Source of the DNA: Rhodobacteraceae bacterium M385
Lineage (GTDB): Bacteria; Pseudomonadota; Alphaproteobacteria; Rhodobacterales; Rhodobacteraceae
Direction: 5' to 3'
Length of the DNA: 64,000 nucleotides
NCBI GenBank assembly: GCA_025141835.1
Contig: CP081102.1
Span: forward strand, 1,550,001 to 1,614,000
The position numbers and the translations under genes are program-made. Shown one piece after another: positions 7,740-15,639 of the stretch. Within the stretch, counting starts at the first letter, position 1; each line of letters opens with the position of its first letter. The notes below the pieces were generated by a model. That model had not been told where the DNA came from. It saw nothing but the letters and a program-made list of their open reading frames with translations, and made no database searches.

Positions 7740-8555
7740 ATGTGTGATATTTGCGTAATGAACTCGGTCAAGGAGCGGATGCTGTCGCGGCGCTCATTCT
7801 TTAAGGGGGGCGCGGCGGTAGCCGCAGGGGCAGCGGCCGCCACGATGGGGCAGACGACGCCTGCCATGGCGGACGGACACAGCGCGTTTTTCGACATGAC
7901 CCATACGCTGCACGAGGATTTTCCCACATACTTTGGTGACAGCCAGTTTTCGCGCGAGCAATTGTTCAACTTTGCTGACAATGGGTTCAACCTGTTCAAT
8001 CTGACTGTCAACGAACATACGGGCACCCATATTGATGCCCCTTTGCACTTTAGCGCCGATGGGACGTCGGTGGATGAAATCCCGGTGGGCGATCTGGTGG
8101 CCCCGCTGTGTGTGATTGATATTGCCGCCCGGGCCGAAGGGGATGCGGACACAAGCGTGACCCCTGACGATATTGCCGCGTGGGTTGCCGCCAACGGAGA
8201 GATCCCCGATGGGGCTTGCGTTGCGATGAACTCAGGCTGGGCCGGCAAGATGGGCAGCGATGCCTTCCGAGGGTTCGACGGCAGCGCGCAGCATTATCCG
8301 GGCTTTCACGTGGAGGCGGTACAGATGCTTCTGGAAACAGGGGCACGGTCTATTGCGGTTGATACGCTGTCGCTGGATCACGGGATTTCTTCTGATTTTG
8401 CGACCCATTACGCTTGGCTCCCCGAGGGGCGTTTCGGGATTGAGTGCCTTGCGGGGTTGGATCAGGTGCCAGCATCGGGGGCCACGATCATCATTGGTGC
8501 GCCCAAACATGCGGGCGGCACCGGCGGGCCAGCACGCATCTTCGCGATGGTTTGA
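7740..8555 (+). CDS. TAT-exported cyclase-family (kynurenine formamidase-like) hydrolase
   Basis: This 271-residue protein belongs to the cyclase family (PF04199). The metal-binding signature HTGTHIDAPLH lies at residues 93-103, with His93, His97 and Asp99 as expected ligands. A twin-arginine signal (SRRSFFKGG at 16-24, then an Ala-rich stretch to PAMA) predicts folded export to the periplasm. The N-terminus before the twin arginines is unusual in having a Cys pair (MCDICVMNSVKERM). A good RBS (AAAGGAGAC) precedes ATG 7740. It is followed 12 bp later by a CMD-like gene, so the pair is likely one operon. Substrate unknown. Confidence 0.85.
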   Translation: MCDICVMNSVKERMLSRRSFFKGGAAVAAGAAAATMGQTTPAMADGHSAFFDMTHTLHEDFPTYFGDSQFSREQLFNFADNGFNLFNLTVNEHTGTHIDAPLHFSADGTSVDEIPVGDLVAPLCVIDIAARAEGDADTSVTPDDIAAWVAANGEIPDGACVAMNSGWAGKMGSDAFRGFDGSAQHYPGFHVEAVQMLLETGARSIAVDTLSLDHGISSDFATHYAWLPEGRFGIECLAGLDQVPASGATIIIGAPKHAGGTGGPARIFAMV

Positions 8556-8567
8556 GGGGGCGCTGAG

Positions 8568-8963
8568 ATGGGAACAGTCGCGCTTTTGAGCGACGAGGAG
8601 GTCAGCGCCGAGGCGCTGGCCGTCTTCAACGATATACGAGCCGTTCGCGGCACGGATTTCATCAACAATTTCTGGCGGGCGCTGGCCCATGATCCGGCGC
8701 TTTTGAAGGCGACCTGGGAGCGGTTGAAGGATGTCATGGCGCCGGGCGCCTTGGACCCTTTGGTGAAGGAGATGCTTTATGTGGCGGTGAGCACGGCCAA
8801 TGGATGTTCGTATTGTGTGCATTCCCATACGGACAGCGCGAAGGCAAAGGGGATGTCGGACCAGATGTATGCAGAGATGCTGGCAGTCATTGGCATGGCG
8901 ATGCAGACCAACGGCTTGGTGACCGGGTTGCAGGTGCCGGTGGACGCTGAATTTCAGGCGTAG
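8568..8963 (+). CDS. Carboxymuconolactone decarboxylase-like (AhpD-type) protein
   Basis: This 131-residue all-helical protein has the CMD-family redox/active motif NGCSYCVHSHTD, with Cys80, Cys83 and His87, and the preceding acidic residue in LVKEMLYVAVS. Members act as alkylhydroperoxidase-type reductases or decarboxylases. The CxxC with downstream His favours AhpD-like redox chemistry. The N-terminal half (FINNFWRALAHDPALLKATWERL) is typical of peroxidase-related CMD proteins. It sits 12 bp after the TAT-exported cyclase gene and has no signal peptide itself. Confidence 0.85.
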   Translation: MGTVALLSDEEVSAEALAVFNDIRAVRGTDFINNFWRALAHDPALLKATWERLKDVMAPGALDPLVKEMLYVAVSTANGCSYCVHSHTDSAKAKGMSDQMYAEMLAVIGMAMQTNGLVTGLQVPVDAEFQA

Positions 8964-8984
8964 GCGTCTGGAGAGAGGGAGGGA

Positions 8985-9032
8985 GTGAGGGGCCAGCCCC
9001 TCACACTCCCCGGGATATTTAAAGAACGAGGA
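8985..9032 (+). repeat. Dispersed intergenic repeat, hairpin subtype (copy 2)
   Basis: A perfect 9-bp stem GTGAGGGGC/GCCCCTCAC with CA loop (8985-9004) is followed by ACTCCCCGGGATATTTAAAG and a purine-rich end. The same arrangement occurs at 49031-49088 on the minus strand. Placed between two convergent genes, it may work as a bidirectional terminator. Confidence 0.7.
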
Positions 9033-9043
9033 ATTAGGGGCGC

Positions 9044-9901
9044 TTAGGGGCGGCTGTTGCGCGTGACTGTTGCGGCGCGGGCGGGGCGGCCGGAGCTGGC
9101 GGCGTTTGCGCTGAGGCGGGCAAGATAGCCGGGGTCACGGCGCAGGGACGGGCGCAGGATTTCGCGCGCCTTTTGCGGCGTGAGCGTGCCCATATGCAGG
9201 TGCTGGGACAGTGGCACGATGACCTCGCCTTTAGCGAAAGTCCGATCGAGGGCGGCCCCGGTATGGGGAAGGGCTATGCGGGCCGTGTTAGGGGCCGTGA
9301 AAAGCGCGGCTTGGGCGGCCTCTGGTACATTGGTTGGATCAAACAGGATCGTGGTGGATTCCGCGTGGCGCAGGGCTTCGGGGCCCAGTGGCGGAGGGGT
9401 GTCGGGATCTATGCGGCGGTCGGCGGTGAAGCGGGTTTCAAACGGCGCATCTTGGGCAGAGATTGCGGCGGCTGGACGGCTGAGAAGAACCTTTGCGCCG
9501 GGCACAAAGCGGGCGGCACGGGCGGCGGCGTGGCCGCAATCGGGACCGCTGGCGAGGATTAGCACCTCCTTATAGCTGGAGAAAAAGCTTTCCTGGGCCA
9601 AGTTTTGAAGCATCTCTTCGACCGACGTATCGCGGAACCAGGTGCGGCCAACGGACAGGATCGACAGCAGTGAAAATTCCAGCGCGCGAAGGCAGTCGAA
9701 CCCCAAGGGAAGCCCGGCATCGCCTTGGTGCCACGTCCGATCTGCCCGGTCAAAGCTGAGCACGAGCGTCTCACCTTCATCTACGAACAGCGCCATGTGA
9801 CGGGTCGAAATTCGGGTGAAGAAACCGTGGGCCTCGCCGATGCGGGCCATGTGATTCAACCAGGTTTGGCGAGGGGAAAGGGGGGCTTGAGTGTCGGGCA
9901 T
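9044..9901 (-). CDS. Conserved protein of unknown function (family often labelled PAPS reductase)
   Basis: This is a 285-residue protein with no membrane segment. A block SSYKEVLILASGPDCGHAAARAA around residues 108-130 resembles a nucleotide- or cofactor-binding turn (GxGPCGxAA) found in a Roseobacter-group family. I remember that family as frequently annotated phosphoadenosine phosphosulfate reductase, but none of the CysH motifs (SGGKDS-like loop, ECGIH) is present. The C-terminus is basic and Ser/Ala/Arg-rich, probably disordered. It is convergent with the CMD gene and divergent from coxD. I do not assign a function. Confidence 0.7.
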   Translation of the reverse strand: MPDTQAPLSPRQTWLNHMARIGEAHGFFTRISTRHMALFVDEGETLVLSFDRADRTWHQGDAGLPLGFDCLRALEFSLLSILSVGRTWFRDTSVEEMLQNLAQESFFSSYKEVLILASGPDCGHAAARAARFVPGAKVLLSRPAAAISAQDAPFETRFTADRRIDPDTPPPLGPEALRHAESTTILFDPTNVPEAAQAALFTAPNTARIALPHTGAALDRTFAKGEVIVPLSQHLHMGTLTPQKAREILRPSLRRDPGYLARLSANAASSGRPARAATVTRNSRP

Positions 9902-10090
9902 TGGGGTACAAACTCTGGCAACGGGTTAAGGGGTCTTGCGTAGCGCTTTTGCCACGAAGATCGGTATCGGGAAAGACTGTGGCAAGGATGCGATGGGAGG
10001 CGGGCAATTCGGTGCGTTTTGGTGAACTTTTGGTTAACCGACCGTGAGCGGCGTTAACCCTTGCGATAGCGAAGACGGGGTAGGGATGGC

Positions 10091-10118
10091 TTGACCCGAG
10101 GCCGCCACAGGGCATTGT
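10091..10118 (+). promoter_or_regulatory. Possible sigma-70-type promoter of the cox cluster
   Basis: TTGACC at 10091-10096 and CATTGT at 10113-10118, spaced 16 bp, lie about 28 bp before the coxD start. The -35 match is good and the -10 match is poor. The 9902-10145 spacer otherwise shows no gene. Confidence 0.25.
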
Positions 10119-10145
10119 GTTGCAAAAGCAGGGAGAGCGGCAAAA

Positions 10146-11045
10146 GTGTTTCAGTCAATTGAGGATGTGCAAGGCGCTTTGGCGGCGGAAGGCTATGTTT
10201 GCGGGCGGGCGCTGGCGACGGTGGTGTTTCTGGCGTTGACGCTGAAGCGGCCCCTTTTCCTTGAGGGGGAGGCCGGCACCGGCAAGACCGAGATCGCCAA
10301 GGCGATATCGGCGGCCATGGGGCGGCGGCTGATCCGGCTGCAATGCTATGAGGGATTGGACGCGGCCAGCGCCGTCTATGAATGGAATTTCGCGGCGCAG
10401 ATGATCGCCATTCGCTCCTCCGAGGCGGGCGGGGGGGCGGACAAATCCGCGTTAACGCAGGAATTATTCGGCCCTGACTACCTGATCGAGCGGCCGCTGT
10501 TGCAGGCCATGCGTGGTGATGCCGATGGGGCCCCAGTCCTGTTGATCGACGAGATTGACCGCACCGACGCCCCGTTTGAGGCGTTCTTGCTAGAGGCTCT
10601 GTCGGATTTTCAGGTCACGATCCCGGAACTCGGCGTGGTCAAGGCGCCGGAGCCACCGATTGTGATTCTGACCTCGAACCGCACGCGCGAAGTGCATGAC
10701 GCGCTGAAACGGCGCTGTTTGTATCATTGGGTGGATTACCCCGATCTGGACCGAGAGATGGATATCCTGCGCGCTCGCGTGCCGGAGGCAGACGCGACCC
10801 TGAGCCGAGAGATCGTGGCCTTTGTACAGCGCCTGAGAACCGAAGATCTGTTCAAGCGCCCCGGCGTGGCGGAGACTTTGGATTGGGCGAAGTGTTTGCT
10901 GGCGCTCGATGTGATTGAACTCAGCCCCGAGGTGATCGCCGATACGTTGGGAGCGATCCTGAAGTATCAAGACGACATCGCGAAGGTGCAGGGCTCGGAA
11001 GCGCAGCGCATCCTTGACGATCTGCGCGGCGATGCTTTGGGGTGA
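10146..11045 (+). CDS. coxD: MoxR-family AAA+ ATPase (CoxD-like)
   Basis: This 299-residue AAA+ ATPase has Walker A GEAGTGKTEIAK (about residues 41-52) and Walker B VLLIDEIDRTD, followed by sensor region VILTSNRTREVHDALKRRC. CoxD of carboxidotrophs is a MoxR protein that helps assemble the [CuSMoO2] site of CO dehydrogenase together with the VWA protein CoxE. Here the coxE-like gene follows after an inserted SET gene. The start is GTG at 10146 behind GGGAGAG. The call as CoxD rests on the cluster. MoxR membership is certain. Confidence 0.88.
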   Translation: MFQSIEDVQGALAAEGYVCGRALATVVFLALTLKRPLFLEGEAGTGKTEIAKAISAAMGRRLIRLQCYEGLDAASAVYEWNFAAQMIAIRSSEAGGGADKSALTQELFGPDYLIERPLLQAMRGDADGAPVLLIDEIDRTDAPFEAFLLEALSDFQVTIPELGVVKAPEPPIVILTSNRTREVHDALKRRCLYHWVDYPDLDREMDILRARVPEADATLSREIVAFVQRLRTEDLFKRPGVAETLDWAKCLLALDVIELSPEVIADTLGAILKYQDDIAKVQGSEAQRILDDLRGDALG

Positions 11046-11228
11046 ATGGGGTGCTTGGGTCTGAGGCGCGGCGCGCCTTATGAGCAGGGCAGATGGCCCT
11101 GTATTCAACGGCTCGGCGCGTCGCTGAATAGGCACGAAACCTGCGGAGTTTTGCCCAAATAGTGCGCCCGCGCTTCTGCCCCTAAAGAGGGAGGGAAAGC
11201 GTTTTTCGCCGACCTTCAGGAGGATGCC

Positions 11229-12254
11229 ATGGCTGAGCGAGATGACCGAAACGCTTGGGCGCGTATCGCACAACGGGTGCGGGATGCGGGCGGTCGGGTC
11301 GAGAATTTGCGTCTTGGTCAAGGCAGCCGGGGGCGGGGTCTGTTCGTGGAAGATCGCGCCGCCCCGGCCGCCATCGCGCTGCCCGCGCCGCTGTTGATCC
11401 CTGTCGAGGCGGTTGAGTTGTGCGACGCGACACTCAGGATAAAAGCAGACGCTGAGGTAACACCTGAAGCGAGGGCATTGTTTGATGATTATTATGCGAG
11501 CCTAGGTTTCTCGCAACCGCTGTCGCGCGATGCCCGCCGCGCGATTTCCGGGCTGCACCAACTGCCGGGGCCGCTGCAAGACATGACTTTGAAGGGCAAC
11601 CGCAAGGGATTGGAACGCTTCCCGCCCTTTGATGACAGCGCTCTGCTGGCATGGTTCTTCGACACCCGGGCCATCGAGATCGAAGGGCAGCGCAAGTTAA
11701 TGCCGCTGGTAGAACTGACGAACCATGAGGCCTCTGCCGCTGGGTTTAACACCCAAAATGGAGGGGTCGAAATTGCGGGACGTTTCCGCGATGAAGTCTT
11801 GGTGCGGTACCACCTGAGTGACCCTTGGGGGATCTATCTTCGATGGGGGTTTGTGGCCCCGTCAGACAGGCTCTATTCCTTGGGCGTCGAGGTCCGGGAA
11901 CCGGGGCGCTGGCAGATCAAGGTGGTGCCGGAAATGCGGCAAGTCACAGGCTCGCAGGATACGCAGATACGGGCCGAAGGGCGGGTGCTGACGATCGATC
12001 GGCTTTTGCTAAAGGCACCGACTGGGGTGGAGGCCGCGCGCAAGCTATTTCGGACACAGGTTGCGGGCTACGGCGTTGCGGACCCTGATGAATTGTTTTC
12101 ATTGATCGTAAAGATCAATAAGGATTGGTTTAACCGTATTTTATCGCTGTCCAAGGGGGGCACGGGGAACGCCGGGCTCAAGACGGTTCGGGCGGCGGCA
12201 AGAGGGGACGCTGACAGGACTGACCTTGGGCGTCGGGTACGAACGGATGCTTGA
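11229..12254 (+). CDS. SET-domain-like protein, C-terminus possibly altered
   Basis: This 341-residue protein has a strong RBS (AGGAGG) before ATG 11229. The N-terminus (GSRGRGLFVEDRAAPAAIALP) and the later block KLMPLVELTNHEASAAGF followed by DPWGIYLRWGFVAP resemble the split SET motifs (GxGLFA, NHS, YGF) of Rubisco-LSMT/SETD-type lysine methyltransferases. A substrate-binding helical part would follow. The last ~30 residues (GGTGNAGLKTVRAAARG...) are low-complexity and overlap a different frame that encodes an outer-membrane-protein tail. The original 3' end may therefore have been replaced. SET genes are not known to me as cox components, and its role here is unclear. Confidence 0.6.
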   Translation: MAERDDRNAWARIAQRVRDAGGRVENLRLGQGSRGRGLFVEDRAAPAAIALPAPLLIPVEAVELCDATLRIKADAEVTPEARALFDDYYASLGFSQPLSRDARRAISGLHQLPGPLQDMTLKGNRKGLERFPPFDDSALLAWFFDTRAIEIEGQRKLMPLVELTNHEASAAGFNTQNGGVEIAGRFRDEVLVRYHLSDPWGIYLRWGFVAPSDRLYSLGVEVREPGRWQIKVVPEMRQVTGSQDTQIRAEGRVLTIDRLLLKAPTGVEAARKLFRTQVAGYGVADPDELFSLIVKINKDWFNRILSLSKGGTGNAGLKTVRAAARGDADRTDLGRRVRTDA

Positions 12255-12399
12255 CGCCAATTGGGGCATTCGGGCCGAGGTTAATCACAGGATCTATGAA
12301 GATGATTATACCATCTACCTGCTGCCACCTAACCCAGAGCAAACGCGAGCGGATTTCCAGAACAAATCTGTTCAGATCGGGGTCACTTACCACTTCTAA
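12208..12399 (+). pseudogene. Remnant: C-terminal end of an outer-membrane beta-barrel protein
   Basis: In frame +1 relative to the SET gene, 63 codons read TLTGLTLGVGYERMLDANWG and continue with alternating beta-strand pattern (GIRAEVNHRIYEDDYT) to VQIGVTYHF and stop. The terminal phenylalanine and Tyr-rich strands are the hallmark of OMP C-termini recognised by BamA. No start, signal peptide or upstream barrel is present in that frame. This looks like a truncated gene whose 5' part was lost or replaced by the SET gene. The alternative is a sequencing frameshift within a fused gene. Confidence 0.55.
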
Positions 12400-12423
12400 G
12401 CCCTTGGAGGGGCGCGGGGACGA

Positions 12424-13671
12424 ATGGAATATGCGCCGCTAGAGCTTCCTGAAACGCCACAACTGACCCGCAATATTACGCATTTCGCCCGCGCTTTGCG
12501 CGTGGCGGGGTTGCCTGCGGGGCCGGGGCGGGTGGCTGACGCAATCGCTGCCGTGGCGGCGGTTGGTTTCAGTGAGAAGGCAGAATTTTACTATACCTTG
12601 CGGGCCTGTTTCACCGCGCGCCCCGAACATCGGGTGATCTTCGATCAGGTGTTTCGCCTGTATTGGCGGGACCCGCGGTATTTGGACCACATGATGTCGA
12701 TGCTTCTGCCTGCTGTGCGCGGCGCGGCAGAGGAGCGGCAAGCAAAACCCGCCGAGAAACGCGCCGCTGAGGCCTTGTTGCAAGGGGTAGAGCGTGACAC
12801 GCCGGACCTTGCGGGCGGCGATGAGGCCTCGGAAATCGAGGTGGACGCGACCCTGACGATGTCGCGGGAAGAGAGGCTGAAGACCCTCGACTTTGAGCAG
12901 ATGTCCGTGGCCGAGATGGCGCAGGCGAAACGGATCATTGCACAGATGACCCTTGCGGTGCCGCCGCTTTTGTCGCGGCGCACATTGGCCTCGTCCAGGG
13001 GCGCACAACCCGATTGGCGGCGCACGATGCGCGGCGCGATGCGTCACGGCGGCGATGTGATGGACTTTGCCCGAAAAGATCGGCGGCAACGCTGGCCGTC
13101 GCTTGTGGCGCTTTGTGATATCTCGGGGTCGATGGCGTCCTACAGCCGGGCGGTGCTGCATTTCCTCCATGCGGTGGCCAATCAGAAGGGGGCGGGGTGG
13201 GCGGATGTCCATGCGTTCACCTTTGGCACAAGGCTGACGAACATCACCCGCCACATGGGCGCAAGGGATGTGGATGCGGCCTTGGCGGCAGCGGGCGCAG
13301 AGGCGCAGGATTGGGAAGGCGGCACGCGCATTGGGGCGTGTCTGGAAGACTTCAATCGCGATTGGTCGCGCCGGGTCTTGGGGCAGGGGGCGGTAGTGTT
13401 GTTGATTACCGACGGGTTGGACCGGGACGAGCCGGAGCGTTTGGGAGCGGCGATGGAGCGGTTGTCGCTGTCGTCCCGCCGGGTGATTTGGGTGAACCCG
13501 CTGCTAAGGTGGGACGGGTTCGCGCCGAAAGCGGCAGGGATCAGGGCCATGTTGCCCCATGTGAGCAGTTTCCGCGCGGGGCATAATATTGCGGCGTTGC
13601 AGGGGCTGGCGGAGGCGGTGGCGCGGCCCGATGATCCGGGAGAGAAGGCGCGACTGATGGCGTCGCTGTAG
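12424..13671 (+). CDS. coxE: VWA-domain protein (CoxE-like)
   Basis: This 415-residue protein has a C-terminal von Willebrand A domain with MIDAS motif DISGSM at residues 232-237, the second MIDAS threonine in GGTRIG, and VVLLITDGLDRDEP. The N-terminal half is helical and matches the CoxE/YeaD-type layout, with an acidic linker (DEASEIEVDATL). CoxE works with the MoxR ATPase CoxD in metal insertion into CO dehydrogenase. The gene starts 24 bp after the OMP remnant and is followed by an OmpA-family gene. Confidence 0.88.
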   Translation: MEYAPLELPETPQLTRNITHFARALRVAGLPAGPGRVADAIAAVAAVGFSEKAEFYYTLRACFTARPEHRVIFDQVFRLYWRDPRYLDHMMSMLLPAVRGAAEERQAKPAEKRAAEALLQGVERDTPDLAGGDEASEIEVDATLTMSREERLKTLDFEQMSVAEMAQAKRIIAQMTLAVPPLLSRRTLASSRGAQPDWRRTMRGAMRHGGDVMDFARKDRRQRWPSLVALCDISGSMASYSRAVLHFLHAVANQKGAGWADVHAFTFGTRLTNITRHMGARDVDAALAAAGAEAQDWEGGTRIGACLEDFNRDWSRRVLGQGAVVLLITDGLDRDEPERLGAAMERLSLSSRRVIWVNPLLRWDGFAPKAAGIRAMLPHVSSFRAGHNIAALQGLAEAVARPDDPGEKARLMASL

Positions 13672-13740
13672 CGAAGATCTCAGCAACAAAGCGCCGAGGA
13701 AAGATTTGGCGATGGAACCTCCGGTTCTGGCCGGCGTTAA

Positions 13741-13765
13741 CCTCCCAAGTTCAATTCCTTGGAGG
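13741..13765 (+). promoter_or_regulatory. RBS-sequestering hairpin before the OmpA-family gene
   Basis: CCTCC (13741-13745) can pair with the Shine-Dalgarno GGAGG (13761-13765), and AAG (13747-13749) with CTT (13758-13760), leaving one bulged C and an 8-nt loop. The SD lies 5 bp before ATG 13771. Such a fold would hold translation low until opened. Confidence 0.45.
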
Positions 13766-13770
13766 ATTCC

Positions 13771-15504
13771 ATGCGCCGTTCACTTGCAACTACCACCGCC
13801 CTTGTCGCCAGCCTGTCGCTGGTGCTTCCGTTCCCCGTCATCGCTCAGGACGATGACGCCGCTACGGTCGAATGCCCCGCTGATACCGTCGCAGAAGTTT
13901 GCGCGGCTCTTCAGGCAGAGGGGGCAATCGACGGGGACGTCGTGCAGGAACCCGTCATCGATGAAGTCGTTGAAACCCCTGTAGAAGAGGTCGCTCCGGC
14001 AGCAGAGGTCAACGCCGAGGTGGAGACCCCGGCTGAAGTCGCACCGGAGGTAGAAACACCCGCTGAAGTCGCACCGGTCGAAGACGTGCCCGCCATCGGC
14101 GCGGCAGATGCTGATGAAGCCGCTGATGCGCCCGCAGAGGGGGGCATCGAAGAGGCGGCGCCGGTTGAAGCTGACGTCGAAGCTGAGGTCGAAACCGAGA
14201 CAGAAGCAGAGATTGTCGTTGAAGAGGGAGCGGACGACGCTGCCGCCGAGGTGGTCGACGATGCTGACGCCGCTGCGCCTATCGAGGTCGAAGCGGCAGC
14301 AGAAGCAGAACCCGAGGTAGAAGCAGAAACCGAAGCAGACGCAACCCCCGCCGCAGACGGCGGTACTGCGCCCGCTGAGGTGGTTGAAGCCCCTGAGGCG
14401 AACCCAGAGACCCCGGAAGCGGCCTCTGTCGCTGCAACGCAGGCCGCCAGTGGTGAAGCTGCTGAAACCATGGCCGGAAGCGACGAGGACGCGGGCACGC
14501 CCGTGGAAGAAGTAACTGAGGTTGTGACGGAAGAAACGAGCCGCCGTTCTGACGAGGAATTCGAGACGACCGCCGAAGCACAGGCCACCGGCAACGTCAG
14601 CGCGTCCTCCGGCGGGTTGACCAACCTTGAGGCAGCCCTTCTGGGCGCTGCCGGTGGGTTCGTTGTAGGTGCGCTTCTCAACGGCGACCGCGAAATTGTC
14701 AGCAGTGCGCCAGACCGTGTGGTGGTCCGTGACCCCAGCGGCAACCTGCAGGTGCTGCGCGACGATGGCGCCACCCTGCGCCAGCCCGGGTCCGAAGTAA
14801 CGACACAGCGGTTTGAAGATGGCTCTTCCCGCACCGTGGTGCTGCAGCCCGATGGAAGCCGTATCGTCACGATCCAATCGTCAGATTTGCGGGTTCTGCG
14901 CCGGTCGATCATCGGCACCGATGGACGTGAAATCGTGCTCTTCGACGATACCCAAAGCTTCGCGGCTGTGGATGTCAGCACTTTGCCTGAACCCGAACGC
15001 ACGGCGCTGACTGGGGCGCAGCAAACCGATATGGCCGCCTTGCGGGCCGCGTTGCAGCGGGCCAATAGTGTAGAGCGCAGTTTCTCCCTGGCACAGGTGC
15101 GCGAGATCGAGCGGGTGCGCTACCTTGCGCCCGCAATCGAGATCGACAACATCACCTTCGCCACCGGCTCTGCCGCTGTTCAGCAAAGTCAGGTGCAGTC
15201 CTTGCTGGATCTTGGTACGCTGATGGCTGAATTGATCGAGGAAAACCCGCAAGAGGTGTTCCTGATTGAAGGCCACACCGATGCGGTGGGCTCTGCGGTT
15301 TCCAACCTCACCCTCTCGGATCGCCGCGCGGAAAGTGTCGCACTGGCGCTGTCGGAGTTCTTCGGCGTGCCGGCCGCCAACATGGTCTTGCAAGGCTATG
15401 GAGAGACTGATTTGCGCGTGCCGACGCTGGAGGACGAGCGCGCAAACCGCCGCGTGGTTGTGCGACGGGTGACACCTCTGTTGCAGACGGCACAGGCCAA
15501 CTGA
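13771..15504 (+). CDS. OmpA-family outer-membrane protein with long acidic region
   Basis: This 577-residue secreted protein starts at ATG 13771 behind GGAGG, with signal peptide MRRSLATTTALVASLSL ending near VIAQ. Residues ~30-260 are an Ala/Glu/Val/Pro low-complexity region that includes a perfect-frame 30-bp duplication (EVETPAEVAP twice, 14017-14076). A Gly-rich hydrophobic segment (LLGAAGGFVVGALLNG) follows. The last ~115 residues are an OmpA-C peptidoglycan-binding domain (ITFATGSAAV, EGHTDAVGS, LSDRRAESV, ERANRRVVV). It sits inside the cox cluster but looks like an envelope protein. A terminator follows. Confidence 0.88.
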   Translation: MRRSLATTTALVASLSLVLPFPVIAQDDDAATVECPADTVAEVCAALQAEGAIDGDVVQEPVIDEVVETPVEEVAPAAEVNAEVETPAEVAPEVETPAEVAPVEDVPAIGAADADEAADAPAEGGIEEAAPVEADVEAEVETETEAEIVVEEGADDAAAEVVDDADAAAPIEVEAAAEAEPEVEAETEADATPAADGGTAPAEVVEAPEANPETPEAASVAATQAASGEAAETMAGSDEDAGTPVEEVTEVVTEETSRRSDEEFETTAEAQATGNVSASSGGLTNLEAALLGAAGGFVVGALLNGDREIVSSAPDRVVVRDPSGNLQVLRDDGATLRQPGSEVTTQRFEDGSSRTVVLQPDGSRIVTIQSSDLRVLRRSIIGTDGREIVLFDDTQSFAAVDVSTLPEPERTALTGAQQTDMAALRAALQRANSVERSFSLAQVREIERVRYLAPAIEIDNITFATGSAAVQQSQVQSLLDLGTLMAELIEENPQEVFLIEGHTDAVGSAVSNLTLSDRRAESVALALSEFFGVPAANMVLQGYGETDLRVPTLEDERANRRVVVRRVTPLLQTAQAN

Positions 15505-15532
15505 TCCGTCGCGCGGCAATTGACACGACCTT

Positions 15533-15565
15533 AGCACCCCGGCGCCTCCCGCCGGGGTGTTTTGG
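15533..15565 (+). terminator. Rho-independent terminator after the OmpA-family gene
   Basis: CACCCCGGC (15535-15543) and GCCGGGGTG (15551-15559) form a 9-bp GC-rich stem with a 7-nt loop, followed by TTTT. It separates the OmpA gene from xdhC, so coxF-S-L-M must have their own promoter. Confidence 0.85.
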
Positions 15566-15639
15566 TAATTGGGCGCCCCCGTAATCAGCCTTGCGCACGG
15601 GGCCGGCGGCGATAGGCTGCGGGGAAGGGGGCTTATATC

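Noticed and set aside
13911..15065. 384-codon Ser/Ala-rich minus-strand frame
   Set aside because: It is a by-product of the Ala/Glu repeats of the OmpA-family gene on the plus strand.
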